Positions 7,947 through 16,392 of a DNA stretch of 64,000 nt are shown one piece after another; the first letter of the stretch is position 1; each line of letters starts with the position of its first letter. The position numbers and the translations under genes are program-made. Below the pieces are notes generated by a model that worked only from the letters and a program-made list of their open reading frames with translations, was not told where the DNA came from and did not search any database. Source of the DNA: Clostridia bacterium (lineage in GTDB: Bacteria > Bacillota > Clostridia > Oscillospirales > Acutalibacteraceae); contig JAFTVI010000029.1 in NCBI GenBank assembly GCA_017465825.1, positions 62,001 through 126,000 of the forward strand, given 5' to 3'.

Positions 7947-8545
7947 AAAAAATTATATCCTTTATACTTTGCATCACATTGATTTTTGCCGCATCTATGT
8001 GTGTATCAGCAAAATACGAAGAATTTTCATCCGATGACAAGGATGTCGCAATTCCTCAATGGCAGGTAATAAACACAATAAATATAACATTCTATATCAC
8101 CGACGGCAAAGCATATATTTCTTATCTTGTAACGGCAGACACTGATAATATAGAGGTATCGGTACAACTGCAGAGGCAGACGTTATTCTGGTTTGATGTG
8201 GGTGATGAAAAAACCGAAAAATCGGGCGACAAAAAATACATTTCAGGCTCATACACCGTACCCGTTGATTCTTCGGGTGAATACCGTGTCAGGCTGACCG
8301 TCAAAGCTCAGGACGAAACAAAAACAAAAACCGCAGAATTCTCATATGACGAAAATTTACTTATGGGTGATGCAAATTCCGACGGTTTTATAAAGGCGAA
8401 CGATGCAAGGCTCATACTCCGCTATGCCGCACAGCTGGAAATTTTCACGCAATCACAAAAAAACAAATGCGATATGAATATTGACGGTAGCATTACCGCC
8501 GCAGATGCAAGAACCGTGCTGAGAATGTCAGCACAGCTTATATAA
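7943..8545 (+). CDS. Secreted protein with C-terminal dockerin repeats (first of four)
   Basis: 200 residues. Signal peptide 1-23 (MKKIISFILCITLIFAASMCVSA). A beta-rich stretch at about 35-135 (WQVINTINITFYITDGKAYISYLVTAD) is shared with the next gene product (NASMTFYISDTGKAIISYSVALKAD), so the two are paralogues. Residues 143-200 hold two dockerin repeats (DANSDGFIKANDARLILRYAA; DMNIDGSITAADARTVLRMSA). The ATG overlaps the stop of the DUF4367 gene by 4 bases. No catalytic motif is visible; it could be a structural or adhesin-like cargo bound through a cohesin. Confidence 0.82.
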   Translation: MKKIISFILCITLIFAASMCVSAKYEEFSSDDKDVAIPQWQVINTINITFYITDGKAYISYLVTADTDNIEVSVQLQRQTLFWFDVGDEKTEKSGDKKYISGSYTVPVDSSGEYRVRLTVKAQDETKTKTAEFSYDENLLMGDANSDGFIKANDARLILRYAAQLEIFTQSQKNKCDMNIDGSITAADARTVLRMSAQLI

Positions 8546-8556
8546 GGAGCAAAAAA

Positions 8557-9219
8557 ATGAAAAAGCTTTTTTCACTATGTCTGACAGCGATTTTTGTTTT
8601 CACTTTTTCGCTTGTTTGCTATGCTGAGATAATCGTTGACGATGAGTGGTTTTATGATGAAATGAAAGATATTTTTTCGGACAATACTACAAGCGGCACA
8701 ACAAACAGTTCACCCAATTTTTCAAACACGACAAATGCATCGATGACGTTTTATATTTCCGACACGGGAAAAGCCATTATATCATATTCGGTTGCGCTCA
8801 AAGCAGATGCAAACGAATCTGCAACAGTTGAAATTTATCTCGACAGACACATTTTCGGACCTTTCTGGGAGAGAATCGACCCTGAATGGTCAATAAAATC
8901 CACAGAAAAATACCTGACCGATACAGTTACAACAACTGTTGATAAAAGCGCAAAATACAGAGTGACTATGAAGGTTTCCGTAGGAAAGGATAAATTCACA
9001 ATCAAGTCAGAGTATAACTACCCGAAAGATACGCTTACGGGAGATGTGAATGATGACGGAAAAATCACCGCCTCAGATGCAAGACTTGCTTTGCGCTTTT
9101 CCGCAGGTCTTGACACATATACATCCGCTCAGCAGGCAAAATGTGATATGAATTCTGACGGCGTTATCACTGCCGCGGACGCAAGACTGATTCTGAAATT
9201 GTCCGCATCACTTGAATAG
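8557..9219 (+). CDS. Secreted protein with C-terminal dockerin repeats (second of four)
   Basis: 220 residues. Signal peptide 1-23 (MKKLFSLCLTAIFVFTFSLVCYA), an Asn/Ser/Thr-rich spacer, then the same small beta domain as the preceding gene (MTFYISDTGKAIISYSV). C-terminal dockerin repeats occupy about 160-219 (DVNDDGKITASDARLALRFSA; DMNSDGVITAADARLILKLSA), among the best-formed in the window. Twelve bases separate it from the upstream stop, and AAGGAG precedes its ATG. The role of the conserved beta domain is not known to me. Confidence 0.82.
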   Translation: MKKLFSLCLTAIFVFTFSLVCYAEIIVDDEWFYDEMKDIFSDNTTSGTTNSSPNFSNTTNASMTFYISDTGKAIISYSVALKADANESATVEIYLDRHIFGPFWERIDPEWSIKSTEKYLTDTVTTTVDKSAKYRVTMKVSVGKDKFTIKSEYNYPKDTLTGDVNDDGKITASDARLALRFSAGLDTYTSAQQAKCDMNSDGVITAADARLILKLSASLE

Positions 9220-9229
9220 GAGGTTTTTT

Positions 9230-10405
9230 ATGAAAAGGAACATAGCTTTATTATTATCAATTGTACTGATTCTTAGCGTTTTTTCAGTTTGTGCGTATGC
9301 ACAGGAAGAAGATAAATATGCACCCGAAAAATTCTCGGATGAAGAATATGAAGCAGGTTTTTCATTCAAGTATGTTAATGTACTGCTTAAAAATGAGTAT
9401 TCATTTCAGGAATTTGCACCCGAAATGCTGAATGGTGAGCTTATAGGTGAAATCGAAGAGCCGTATACCTTCAATCCCGAGAACACTAATTACAGCAAAG
9501 ACACTTATCAGCATTTTTTGATTCTGCATCTTGCCGAACCTACAAAGGAAAATGTACTTGAATTGTACAAGCAAATGAAAAATTGTGAATATGTTGATGT
9601 GGCAGAAATCGGTCTGATTGATACATATATGCCTGTTTATCCTGATTCACCTGATGAAATAGGCTGTTATGAGGGTAATTACAGTCCTTGGATAGAGCCT
9701 GATAATGAGAATTACAGCGGAAATATGCTGTTTAATCCTTATTACAAGCTGTATTACAATGAACTTCTGGAGCAGAGCGTTGCAACATACAACCGCTTTG
9801 CAGAGTATATAACAGATGTTGATTACATTTCATATTTTGCCGAAAACTATATGAACAGTGATAAAAACTATGTAACGCTTATTTTCAATGAGGCTGAAAC
9901 TGATTCTATAAACACTCACAACAGAGCAATACTCAATAAATATTTTTCAGAGGAAGAGATTTTATATATAGGTGACACTGTTTTTGCGGCTGTTGTATGC
10001 ATCAATAAGGAGTATGCAAATAAAATTACACAGATAGACGAGCTTGCATTTATAGGTGATGCGTTTTTCGCGGATTCATCTTACCGTATGAGTTTGTGTG
10101 TAACAGGTCAATATGCCTTGGGTGATGTTATCGGTGAGAAAAGTGCTATGGATGCTGATACGGAGAATACCGTTACGGCGGCAGATGCAAGGTATATTCT
10201 CAGATATTCCGCAGGACTTGAAACCGTGGAAAGTGAACTGAAAAGATTTTATTACTGTGCGGATATGAATTTTGACGGCGAAATCGACGCATCTGATGCA
10301 AGACTTGCGCTTCGTACATCTGCACAGCTTGAACAGGAATATACAATAATATTCGGATATTCATATATGTGGAGCGACGGAATAGTATGGGAGGAATCAA
10401 AATGA
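9230..10405 (+). CDS. Secreted protein with C-terminal dockerin repeats (third of four)
   Basis: 391 residues from the ATG at 9230, chosen because AGGAGG lies 6 bases upstream; an in-frame ATG at 9212 would put RRFF before an otherwise normal signal peptide (MKRNIALLLSIVLILSVFSVCAYA). The central 270 residues are acidic, Tyr-rich and unrecognised. Within them two stretches look alike (EYSFQEFAPEML...FLILHLAEPT and YFSEEEILYIGD...), possibly a degenerate internal duplication. Dockerin repeats sit at about 305-370 (DADTENTVTAADARYILRYSA; DMNFDGEIDASDARLALRTSA), followed by a 20-residue tail. The stop overlaps the next start (ATGA). Confidence 0.8.
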   Translation: MKRNIALLLSIVLILSVFSVCAYAQEEDKYAPEKFSDEEYEAGFSFKYVNVLLKNEYSFQEFAPEMLNGELIGEIEEPYTFNPENTNYSKDTYQHFLILHLAEPTKENVLELYKQMKNCEYVDVAEIGLIDTYMPVYPDSPDEIGCYEGNYSPWIEPDNENYSGNMLFNPYYKLYYNELLEQSVATYNRFAEYITDVDYISYFAENYMNSDKNYVTLIFNEAETDSINTHNRAILNKYFSEEEILYIGDTVFAAVVCINKEYANKITQIDELAFIGDAFFADSSYRMSLCVTGQYALGDVIGEKSAMDADTENTVTAADARYILRYSAGLETVESELKRFYYCADMNFDGEIDASDARLALRTSAQLEQEYTIIFGYSYMWSDGIVWEESK

Positions 10406-11058
10406 AAAAGCTTGCAACTGTAAGTCTTGCTATAATTTTACTGATAGTTTTTCAGTCATTTGCGTACGCTGAAAACGCGGATAAAACATATCGGACAGGA
10501 CTGATATGGGACACATGGGATGATATTATTGAATACGCAACTGAACCTGATTCAGGACTTGACATTTACGAGATGTCAATACGCCGAAAATGCGATATAA
10601 ACGGTGACGGACAAATCACATCCGCAGATGCGAGAATGTGCCTGCGTACCTCAGCTGAGCTTGAAGAGTTAAGCTATCAGCAAACTGAGGCGGCAGATGT
10701 TAACGCTGATGAAAAAATCACAAGTGCAGATGCAAGAAAAATTCTCAGAATATCAGCAGGACTTGATGAGCAGATTGCAAACACAATTGAAATGACTACC
10801 GATTGGGGATTTATTTTCGGTTCGCTCAGACCTGCGGGCAGCGGAAGGTATATATGGACCTGTACTGCGGATGACGGTCTCACAGTAACAGAGAACTGGA
10901 GAAATGACAGAGTTGTTAACCCCGGTGACACAGCAGATCAGTTTTTCATATTCTCAGCAGAAGAAACAGGTACATATAATGTGCATTTTGAATTAAAAGC
11001 ATCGTGGGAAAATATGCCGATTGATGAATTTGATATAACGGTAGTGGTGAAACAATAA
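10402..11058 (+). CDS. Secreted dockerin protein with chagasin-like C-terminal domain (fourth of four)
   Basis: 218 residues from ATG 10402 (GGGAGG upstream; overlaps the previous stop by 4 bases). Signal peptide 1-23. Residues 62-122 are dockerin repeats (DINGDGQITSADARMCLRTSA; DVNADEKITSADARKILRISA). Residues 135-216 resemble the chagasin/inhibitor-I42 cysteine-protease inhibitor fold: GSGRYIWTCTADDGLTV corresponds to the family's NPTTGYxW loop, and FSAEETGTYNVHFELKASWE to the GTYxLxFxYRRPWE strand. The Gly-rich middle loop is not obvious, so activity is uncertain. The last codons (AAA CAA TAA) lie inside the inverted terminus of a repeat element, so the present C-terminus may have been set by that insertion. 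Confidence 0.75.
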   Translation: MKKLATVSLAIILLIVFQSFAYAENADKTYRTGLIWDTWDDIIEYATEPDSGLDIYEMSIRRKCDINGDGQITSADARMCLRTSAELEELSYQQTEAADVNADEKITSADARKILRISAGLDEQIANTIEMTTDWGFIFGSLRPAGSGRYIWTCTADDGLTVTENWRNDRVVNPGDTADQFFIFSAEETGTYNVHFELKASWENMPIDEFDITVVVKQ

Positions 11059-11238
11059 TTTATCGGAGAATTTGTTTGGTAATCGTAGGGAGCGACGCCC
11101 TCGTCGCTCCGAATAATCCAAATCTGCGATTTGGATTATTATATCGGGGTAAATCTAATATTGATAAAAATGGCACATTTTTATCAATCGGCGCGACGGG
11201 GGCGACGCGCCCTACGAAACAGCGATAAATTATTGTTT
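11050..11238. mobile_element. 189-bp MITE-like element with multiple perfect hairpins
   Basis: Perfect 16-bp terminal inverted repeats AAACAATAATTTATCG (11050-11065) and its complement (11223-11238). Nested inside: CGTAGGG (11084-11090) with CCCTACG (11210-11216); hairpin GGAGCGACG/CGTCGCTCC (11089-11110); a 13-bp hairpin 11112-11140 (AATAATCCAAATC arm); a 12-bp hairpin 11161-11187 (TTGATAAAAATG arm); and GGCGCG/CGCGCC (11190-11211). No ORF is present. The left terminus includes the stop codon of the upstream gene. It resembles non-autonomous miniature elements; no transposase is in the window. Confidence 0.8.
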
Positions 11239-11256
11239 TATTAATTCTATCAATCT

Positions 11257-11292
11257 AAAAAAAGTCGGGACAGCATTGCCGTCCCGATTTTT
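11257..11292 (-). terminator. Terminator of the CDP-sugar operon
   Basis: Stem TCGGGAC/GTCCCGA (11265-11271 with 11281-11287), flanked by A-run and T5 on opposite sides, so it works in both directions; it lies 10 bases past the glycosyltransferase stop. Confidence 0.8.
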
Positions 11293-11301
11293 CATATTCA
11301 G

Positions 11302-12300
11302 TTAAGTTATATCCGCTGTTTCTTTTGCTGATTCTGTTTTTTCAACAGGCTTACCGTCTTTGTCCGTGTCGAAATTGAGTCTTTCCTCTTCAACAACAAG
11401 GGGACGTTTCATAACACGCTTATTAATGCTGAGAATGTACTCACCGATAAGACCGATGAAGAAAATCTGTACTGCACCCATAAACAGCATACCCAAAAGA
11501 ATCGGTGCCGTGCCTGCGGGGAATCTGTCCCAATACATAAACTTAAGAACAAGATAAACTATTGCGAGAATGAACGCAACGATACCGATTGCCGCGCCTG
11601 CAAAGGTTGCAAGCCGAAGTCCGATTTTTGTATATGATGTTATACTGAGCATTGCCGCATCGTAAAGAGAGTAAAAGTTATTATGTGTCTTTCCTGCTCT
11701 TCTTTTGGGCTGATCATATGGAATTTCCTTACGCTTGAAGCCAAGCTCTGCCACAAGTCCGCGCATAAAGGGAGTCGGGTCATCAAGATCTCTGAGAACC
11801 TCGATAAACGCTCTGTCGTAAAGACCTGAGCCTGTAAAATGCTCGATCTGCTCAACATCGCTCATCTTTTTGATAAGCTTGTAATAGCAGGTACGCACAA
11901 AGCGCATTACAGGGTTTTCCTTACTGCTTGTCTTGATACCGATAACGATTTTGTAGCCGTTTTCCCATTCCTTTACGTACTGAGGGATAAGCTCAACAGG
12001 GTCCTGAAAATCACAGCACATCTGAATAACGCAGTCGCCTGTAACCTGCAGAACTCCGTAATAGGGAGAGTTGAACTGACCGAAGTTTTTGGCGTTAAAA
12101 ATAGCCTTTATCTTAGGATTTGCGGCACAGATTGTGCGCAGAGCATCTCTTGTGCCGTCAGTTGAATCGTTATCTATAAAAACAAGCTCATAGTCGTACT
12201 GCGGAAGATTTTTTGTCATCATTTCCACAATTGCCTGACTCATAGGTCCGACGTTTTCAAGCTCGTTATAGCACGGAATAAGAATACTGATTTTTTTCAT
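11302..12300 (-). CDS. Family 2 glycosyltransferase with two C-terminal membrane helices
   Basis: 332 residues. The N-terminal GT-A domain reads ISILIPCYNELENVGPM, then LVFIDNDSTDGTRDAL with the nucleotide/metal Asp, QMCCDFQDPVELI in the DxD position, and FTGSGLYDRAF. Two membrane helices follow (about 232-255 and 268-292), then a short cytosolic tail. This is the DPM1/GtrB/ArnC-like layout, enzymes that load a sugar onto undecaprenyl phosphate at the inner face of the membrane. As last gene of the operon, overlapping the epimerase gene by 4 bases, it is the natural candidate to pass the pathway's sugar to a lipid carrier; the donor is inferred only from context. Confidence 0.85.
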   Translation of the reverse strand: MKKISILIPCYNELENVGPMSQAIVEMMTKNLPQYDYELVFIDNDSTDGTRDALRTICAANPKIKAIFNAKNFGQFNSPYYGVLQVTGDCVIQMCCDFQDPVELIPQYVKEWENGYKIVIGIKTSSKENPVMRFVRTCYYKLIKKMSDVEQIEHFTGSGLYDRAFIEVLRDLDDPTPFMRGLVAELGFKRKEIPYDQPKRRAGKTHNNFYSLYDAAMLSITSYTKIGLRLATFAGAAIGIVAFILAIVYLVLKFMYWDRFPAGTAPILLGMLFMGAVQIFFIGLIGEYILSINKRVMKRPLVVEEERLNFDTDKDGKPVEKTESAKETADIT

Positions 12301-13217
12301 ATCTTATCACCTTTCATCCATTGGGCAGTACGCATAATGCCCTCTTCAAATGTAAGCTGAGGTACAAAACCTGTGTCCTCGGTAAGCTGTGATATATCTG
12401 CACAAAGGTACATAACCTGTCCCTCGTTATAGGGAAGGTCACCTATGCCGATTGGAAGGCTCGGGTCAATGCAGTCGCGCATAGCCTTTATATAGTCGGC
12501 AAGCATACGTGTTTCACCGCTACCGAGAGGATAAACAGCACCGTCCTTGCCCTTTTCACCGATAAGATAAAATGCAAGACCTGCATCATCGCAATGGATA
12601 AAATCCCACTGCTGTTCACCCTTCGTGAATGAAGTATACTCCCCTTTGAGCATTTTGTCAAGAGAGGACATAATAATAGAATTCGGATTGCCCTTCTGCC
12701 CGAAAACGCTTAAAATACGCACCCAACAATGTCGGATTCCCAACTGCTGAGCATACATACGGCTTAATTTACCTGCGGTATATTTTGCTATGCCGTAGCC
12801 GTTTTCGGGGTTTGCATAAGTTTCGGCTGTAAGCATTTCATTTGTTCTGCCGTACTCCGCCTGTGAGCCTGCGCTTACAAAGCATTCACAGCCTGTATCT
12901 GCAGCAAGCTTAACCGCATCGAGAGTGTATTTTATGTTGTCATTCTGCACATAGGTGTCATTTCTCGAATCGCCGAAGGTGCCGAGCCACGCAAAATGGT
13001 AAAGAACATCGCACTTTTTGTCGATTTTCGAAGCAAGTGAAACATATTCAGTAATATCAGCATCAACAGCAGTGACAAGAGGATTTGAGAAAAATTCGTC
13101 ATCCTTGCTGTCCTCAGGACGGCAAAGAGCGTAAACCTCAACACCTTTTTCAACCAATGTTCTGATAAGTGCAGATGCAATCATTCCTGTTGCGCCTGTA
13201 ACAATAGCTCTTTTCAT
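12297..13217 (-). CDS. NAD-dependent epimerase/dehydratase (SDR) in the CDP-sugar operon
   Basis: 306 residues. Extended SDR fold: dinucleotide motif GATGMIASALIRTL at the N-terminus, catalytic SAGSQAEYG...YGIAKYTAG with the Tyr-x3-Lys pair, and a substrate-domain segment QQWDFIHCDDAGLAFYL. The neighbours make a CDP-3,6-dideoxyhexose precursor, so it probably performs a late reduction or epimerisation. If the TPP enzyme next to it attaches a two-carbon branch, this could be the reductase that finishes a yersiniose-like sugar. GGAG lies upstream of the ATG; the last 4 bases overlap the GT2 start. Confidence 0.82.
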   Translation of the reverse strand: MKRAIVTGATGMIASALIRTLVEKGVEVYALCRPEDSKDDEFFSNPLVTAVDADITEYVSLASKIDKKCDVLYHFAWLGTFGDSRNDTYVQNDNIKYTLDAVKLAADTGCECFVSAGSQAEYGRTNEMLTAETYANPENGYGIAKYTAGKLSRMYAQQLGIRHCWVRILSVFGQKGNPNSIIMSSLDKMLKGEYTSFTKGEQQWDFIHCDDAGLAFYLIGEKGKDGAVYPLGSGETRMLADYIKAMRDCIDPSLPIGIGDLPYNEGQVMYLCADISQLTEDTGFVPQLTFEEGIMRTAQWMKGDKI

Positions 13218-13229
13218 AAAAAACTCCGA

Positions 13230-15041
13230 TTATTTTTCCAGAAGCGGAATAAACATTATTTTTTCAAGCTCTTCCTTAGGTAAGAAAGGAGCAAGATCCT
13301 CAAGAGGTGCAGAAACAAGTGAGCCGTCGGGCAATTTTTTTGTTGCAGACTTAGGCTCAAACTTCTGCTCGGCATCAACTATAACTTCACAGAACGCATA
13401 CCCCTTGATTGCAAGTGTTTCTTCGATTTTCGCACCTAAATCCTCGTTGCGCTCGCATCTTACATAAGGTATACCGTATGCAGGAATAAGCTTTGACATA
13501 TCGGGAAAGCTCAGATCGTTGCTCTGCTCACCGATACCCACAAGGGGTTCACCGAAGAAGTTCATCTGCGACTGTCTTATTGAATGATAGCCGCCGTTAT
13601 TTATCATAAAAATTTTGATTGGCAATTTATTCTGCACAATCGTCTGCAATTCCTGCAGATTCATCTGTATACTGCCGTCACCTGTCACATTGATTATATC
13701 CTGACTTGAGTCACAAACGCAAGCTCCAATTGCTGCCGGTAAATCGTAACCCATTGATGCAATGGCGGAATTTATAATAAAACGCTGACCTTTTTTTATA
13801 ACATAGCCGTGACTGCCCACAACGCAGGCTGAACCGTTGCCTACAACGGTAATCTGACCTTCGTTCAGCCTTGAGCTGAGCTCCTTGATAAATGCATAAA
13901 CATTGGCAGGCTCGCTCTGCTCATAATGCTTGGGGAGAACTACGGGATAATCTTTTTTCCAGTTCTGACAGCAATTTATCCAGCTGTCGTGTCCGCTTAA
14001 TTTTTCATCACCTAACAGCTCGTCCATACGCTTTAAGAATGCTTTAGCATCCGCGCAAACGGGCATATCGGGATTTACGGTAGGCTTTTTAAGTTCCTCG
14101 GGGTCAACATCAACAACGATTTTCTTAGCCGCCCTTGCCCAGGACTTGTAGTTATAGCCAACCTGACGGATACTCAGTCTGCTGCCCACGGAGAAGAACA
14201 CATCGCTGTTCTGCACCGCAAAGTTGCCGGGTCTGTCACCCATTATGCCGGCTCTGCCTGTATAGAGGGGATGCTCGTCCTCGATAAGGTCTATGCTGTC
14301 CCAGCCTGTGACAACAGGTATGTTCAGTTTTTCTGCAACACTTCTGAATTCGTCAAAAGCGTTTGCTATTCTGATGCCGTTACCCGCATTGAAAACGGGT
14401 CTTTCGGCATTTTTAATCATATCAATAATTTCAAAAAATACTTCATCAGCGGGCAATTCGGGCAAGACCTCGTCGCCCTCACCGTCATAAGGATAAAGGT
14501 CGTCAGTATCAACATAGCTTCCCTGTATATCAAGAGGAATATCAAGCCAGCAAGGACCGGGTCTGCCCTGCTGAGAAAGCTTGAGAGCCTTCTCAAGGCA
14601 GTAGCGTATCTTATTTTTATCAATAACCATTTCACTGTACTTTGTCATACAGTCAACGGCTTTTGTAATGTCAAACTCCTGATCGCCCATAGCACGGATG
14701 CCCAGACCAGACCAGCGCGCAGTTGTATCGTAACGCACCTGACCGGAGATAATGAGCATAGGTATGGAATCAAGCCAACCGCCAACAACACCTGTAATGG
14801 CGTTTGTGCCGCCGGGGCCTGTGGTAACGACACAAGCCGCAATTTTGTTATGGATTCGGGCATAGCTCTCCGCCGCAATTGCGCAAGCCTGCTCGTGGTG
14901 ATTATACACGCAGTGCATACCTTCCTGATGACCGAACGCATCGTTAAGATGCATAGCACCGCCACCCGTTACGGTGAAAGCGGTGTCAATGCCGTGGTCA
15001 ACGAGAAACTGTGAAATATAATTTGAAACTTTTACTCTCAT
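13230..15041 (-). CDS. Thiamine-diphosphate enzyme, acetolactate-synthase-like (YerE-like candidate)
   Basis: 603 residues with three domains. The N-terminal PYR domain carries the cofactor-activating Glu in YNHHEQACAIAAESYAR. The central domain is Rossmann-like. The C-terminal PP domain has GDGSIQMNLQELQTIVQNK...MINN, the ThDP-binding GDG-x24+-NN motif. The sequence looks like acetohydroxyacid synthase but there is no small subunit or isoleucine/valine gene nearby. Beside rfbF/G/H, the known precedent is YerE of Yersinia, a ThDP enzyme that adds an acetyl-derived branch to CDP-3,6-dideoxy-4-keto-glucose. I infer that role from the gene set. Its start overlaps the rfbH stop (ATGA), so it is coupled to the sugar pathway. 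Confidence 0.8.
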   Translation of the reverse strand: MRVKVSNYISQFLVDHGIDTAFTVTGGGAMHLNDAFGHQEGMHCVYNHHEQACAIAAESYARIHNKIAACVVTTGPGGTNAITGVVGGWLDSIPMLIISGQVRYDTTARWSGLGIRAMGDQEFDITKAVDCMTKYSEMVIDKNKIRYCLEKALKLSQQGRPGPCWLDIPLDIQGSYVDTDDLYPYDGEGDEVLPELPADEVFFEIIDMIKNAERPVFNAGNGIRIANAFDEFRSVAEKLNIPVVTGWDSIDLIEDEHPLYTGRAGIMGDRPGNFAVQNSDVFFSVGSRLSIRQVGYNYKSWARAAKKIVVDVDPEELKKPTVNPDMPVCADAKAFLKRMDELLGDEKLSGHDSWINCCQNWKKDYPVVLPKHYEQSEPANVYAFIKELSSRLNEGQITVVGNGSACVVGSHGYVIKKGQRFIINSAIASMGYDLPAAIGACVCDSSQDIINVTGDGSIQMNLQELQTIVQNKLPIKIFMINNGGYHSIRQSQMNFFGEPLVGIGEQSNDLSFPDMSKLIPAYGIPYVRCERNEDLGAKIEETLAIKGYAFCEVIVDAEQKFEPKSATKKLPDGSLVSAPLEDLAPFLPKEELEKIMFIPLLEK

Positions 15042-16372
15042 TCAGATTCAACTGCCTCAATTATTGTTTTTGCCATATAGTCAATCATTTCGTCGGTCAT
15101 ACCGGGGTAAACGCCTACCCAGAAGGTATCGTTCATAATTCTGTCTGTATTTGTAAGCTCACCGACGATTCTGTAGCCCTTGCCGCTTGCTCTCATTTCG
15201 TCAAAGCAGGGATGCTTTGTAAGGTTGCCGGCAAAGAGCATTCTTGTCTGCACGCCGTGCTCCTCAACATACTTTACAACCTTGAATCTGTTGACACCCT
15301 CTTTGCAGGTGATAAGGAAACCGAACCAGGAGGGGTCTGCATTCTCTGCCGCAACGGGAAGAATAACCTTATCTGCAACGGGAGCAAGAGCCGCTTTAAG
15401 ACGAGCGAAGTTTTCTTTTCTTCTCTCAACGAATGTGGGGAATTTTTCGAGCTGAGCGCAACCTATAGCCGCCTGCAGATCGGTTGCCTTGAGGTTGTAG
15501 CCGAAGTGTGAATATACGTATTTATGGTCGTAGCCGAAAGGAAGTTCACCGTACTGACCGTCGAAACGGTGATTGCAAAGGTTGTCCTGACCTGATGCAC
15601 AGGAGCAATCTCTGCCCCAGTCACGGATTGAACGGCTGATTTTGCTTAAAAGCGGATTATCTGTATAAACTGCGCCGCCCTCGCCCATTGTCATATGATG
15701 GGGAGGATAGAATGAGGATGTGCCGATATCACCCACGGTACCGGTGAATTTTGTTTCGCCGTCGATTGTATAACGTGAGCCCAATGCATCGCAGTTGTCC
15801 TCAATAAGCCAGAGATCGTGCTTAACGCAGAAATCCTTGACAGCCTTCAGATCAAAGGGATTGCCGAGAGTATGGGCAATCATAACAGCCTTTGTCTTAT
15901 CTGAATAAGCTTCTTCAAGCTTTGTAACGTCGATATTGTACTGAGGAATTGTAACGTCAACAAAAACAGGCACTGCCCCGTACTGAATAATAGGAGTTAC
16001 TGTTGTGGGAAAGCCTGCCGCAACGGTGATAACCTCGTCACCGGGGAAAACACGTCTGTCCTTGAGTAAGGGAGAAGTAAGTGTCATAAATGCAAGCAGG
16101 TTTGCGCTTGAGCCTGAGTTTACAAGTGCACAGTATCTTACACCCAAATATTTTGCGAGTTCGTGCTCGAACTTATCGGTGTATCTGCCCGATGTAAGCC
16201 AGAATTCAAGTGCGCTGTCAACAAGATTAACAGCCTCATTGCTGTCATAAACGCGAGATGCGTAAGGAATACGCTGTCCCTCGGTGAAATCTTTTTTTAC
16301 GTTGTGATATTTATCGAAGTAGTCGGCGACAGCTGAAAGTATCGCCTGCTTATCCTGTTCCTGATTACTCAA
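15038..16372 (-). CDS. rfbH: CDP-4-keto-6-deoxy-D-glucose 3-dehydrase (E1)
   Basis: 444 residues. It is a PLP-fold sugar enzyme in which the usual aldimine Lys is replaced by His: SFYPPHHMTMGEGGAV at about 220-234 (His225/226). It also has the [2Fe-2S] Cys set unique to this family: C194, then C256-x-C258-x7-C266 (RDCSCASGQDNLC). With PMP it removes the C3 hydroxyl of CDP-4-keto-6-deoxyglucose, needing a reductase (E3), which is not in the window. The start codon is TTG at 16372 with AAAGGAA upstream; no better ATG exists. It lies 20 bases after rfbG. Confidence 0.93.
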   Translation of the reverse strand: MSNQEQDKQAILSAVADYFDKYHNVKKDFTEGQRIPYASRVYDSNEAVNLVDSALEFWLTSGRYTDKFEHELAKYLGVRYCALVNSGSSANLLAFMTLTSPLLKDRRVFPGDEVITVAAGFPTTVTPIIQYGAVPVFVDVTIPQYNIDVTKLEEAYSDKTKAVMIAHTLGNPFDLKAVKDFCVKHDLWLIEDNCDALGSRYTIDGETKFTGTVGDIGTSSFYPPHHMTMGEGGAVYTDNPLLSKISRSIRDWGRDCSCASGQDNLCNHRFDGQYGELPFGYDHKYVYSHFGYNLKATDLQAAIGCAQLEKFPTFVERRKENFARLKAALAPVADKVILPVAAENADPSWFGFLITCKEGVNRFKVVKYVEEHGVQTRMLFAGNLTKHPCFDEMRASGKGYRIVGELTNTDRIMNDTFWVGVYPGMTDEMIDYMAKTIIEAVESE

Positions 16373-16392
16373 TTTGTTACATTCCTTTCAAC

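Noticed and set aside
11050-11238. Possible CRISPR-like or riboswitch structure
   Set aside because: There are no spaced direct repeats, and it sits after a stop codon and before a convergent terminator; inverted termini point to a miniature element.
14271-15014. A 247-codon plus-strand frame
   Set aside because: It is the mirror of the ThDP enzyme coding strand; the composition is typical of an antisense shadow.
13230-15041. Housekeeping acetolactate synthase ilvB
   Set aside because: No ilvN, ilvC or leu gene is near, and it is coupled to rfbH; a sugar-pathway role is more likely, though not proven.
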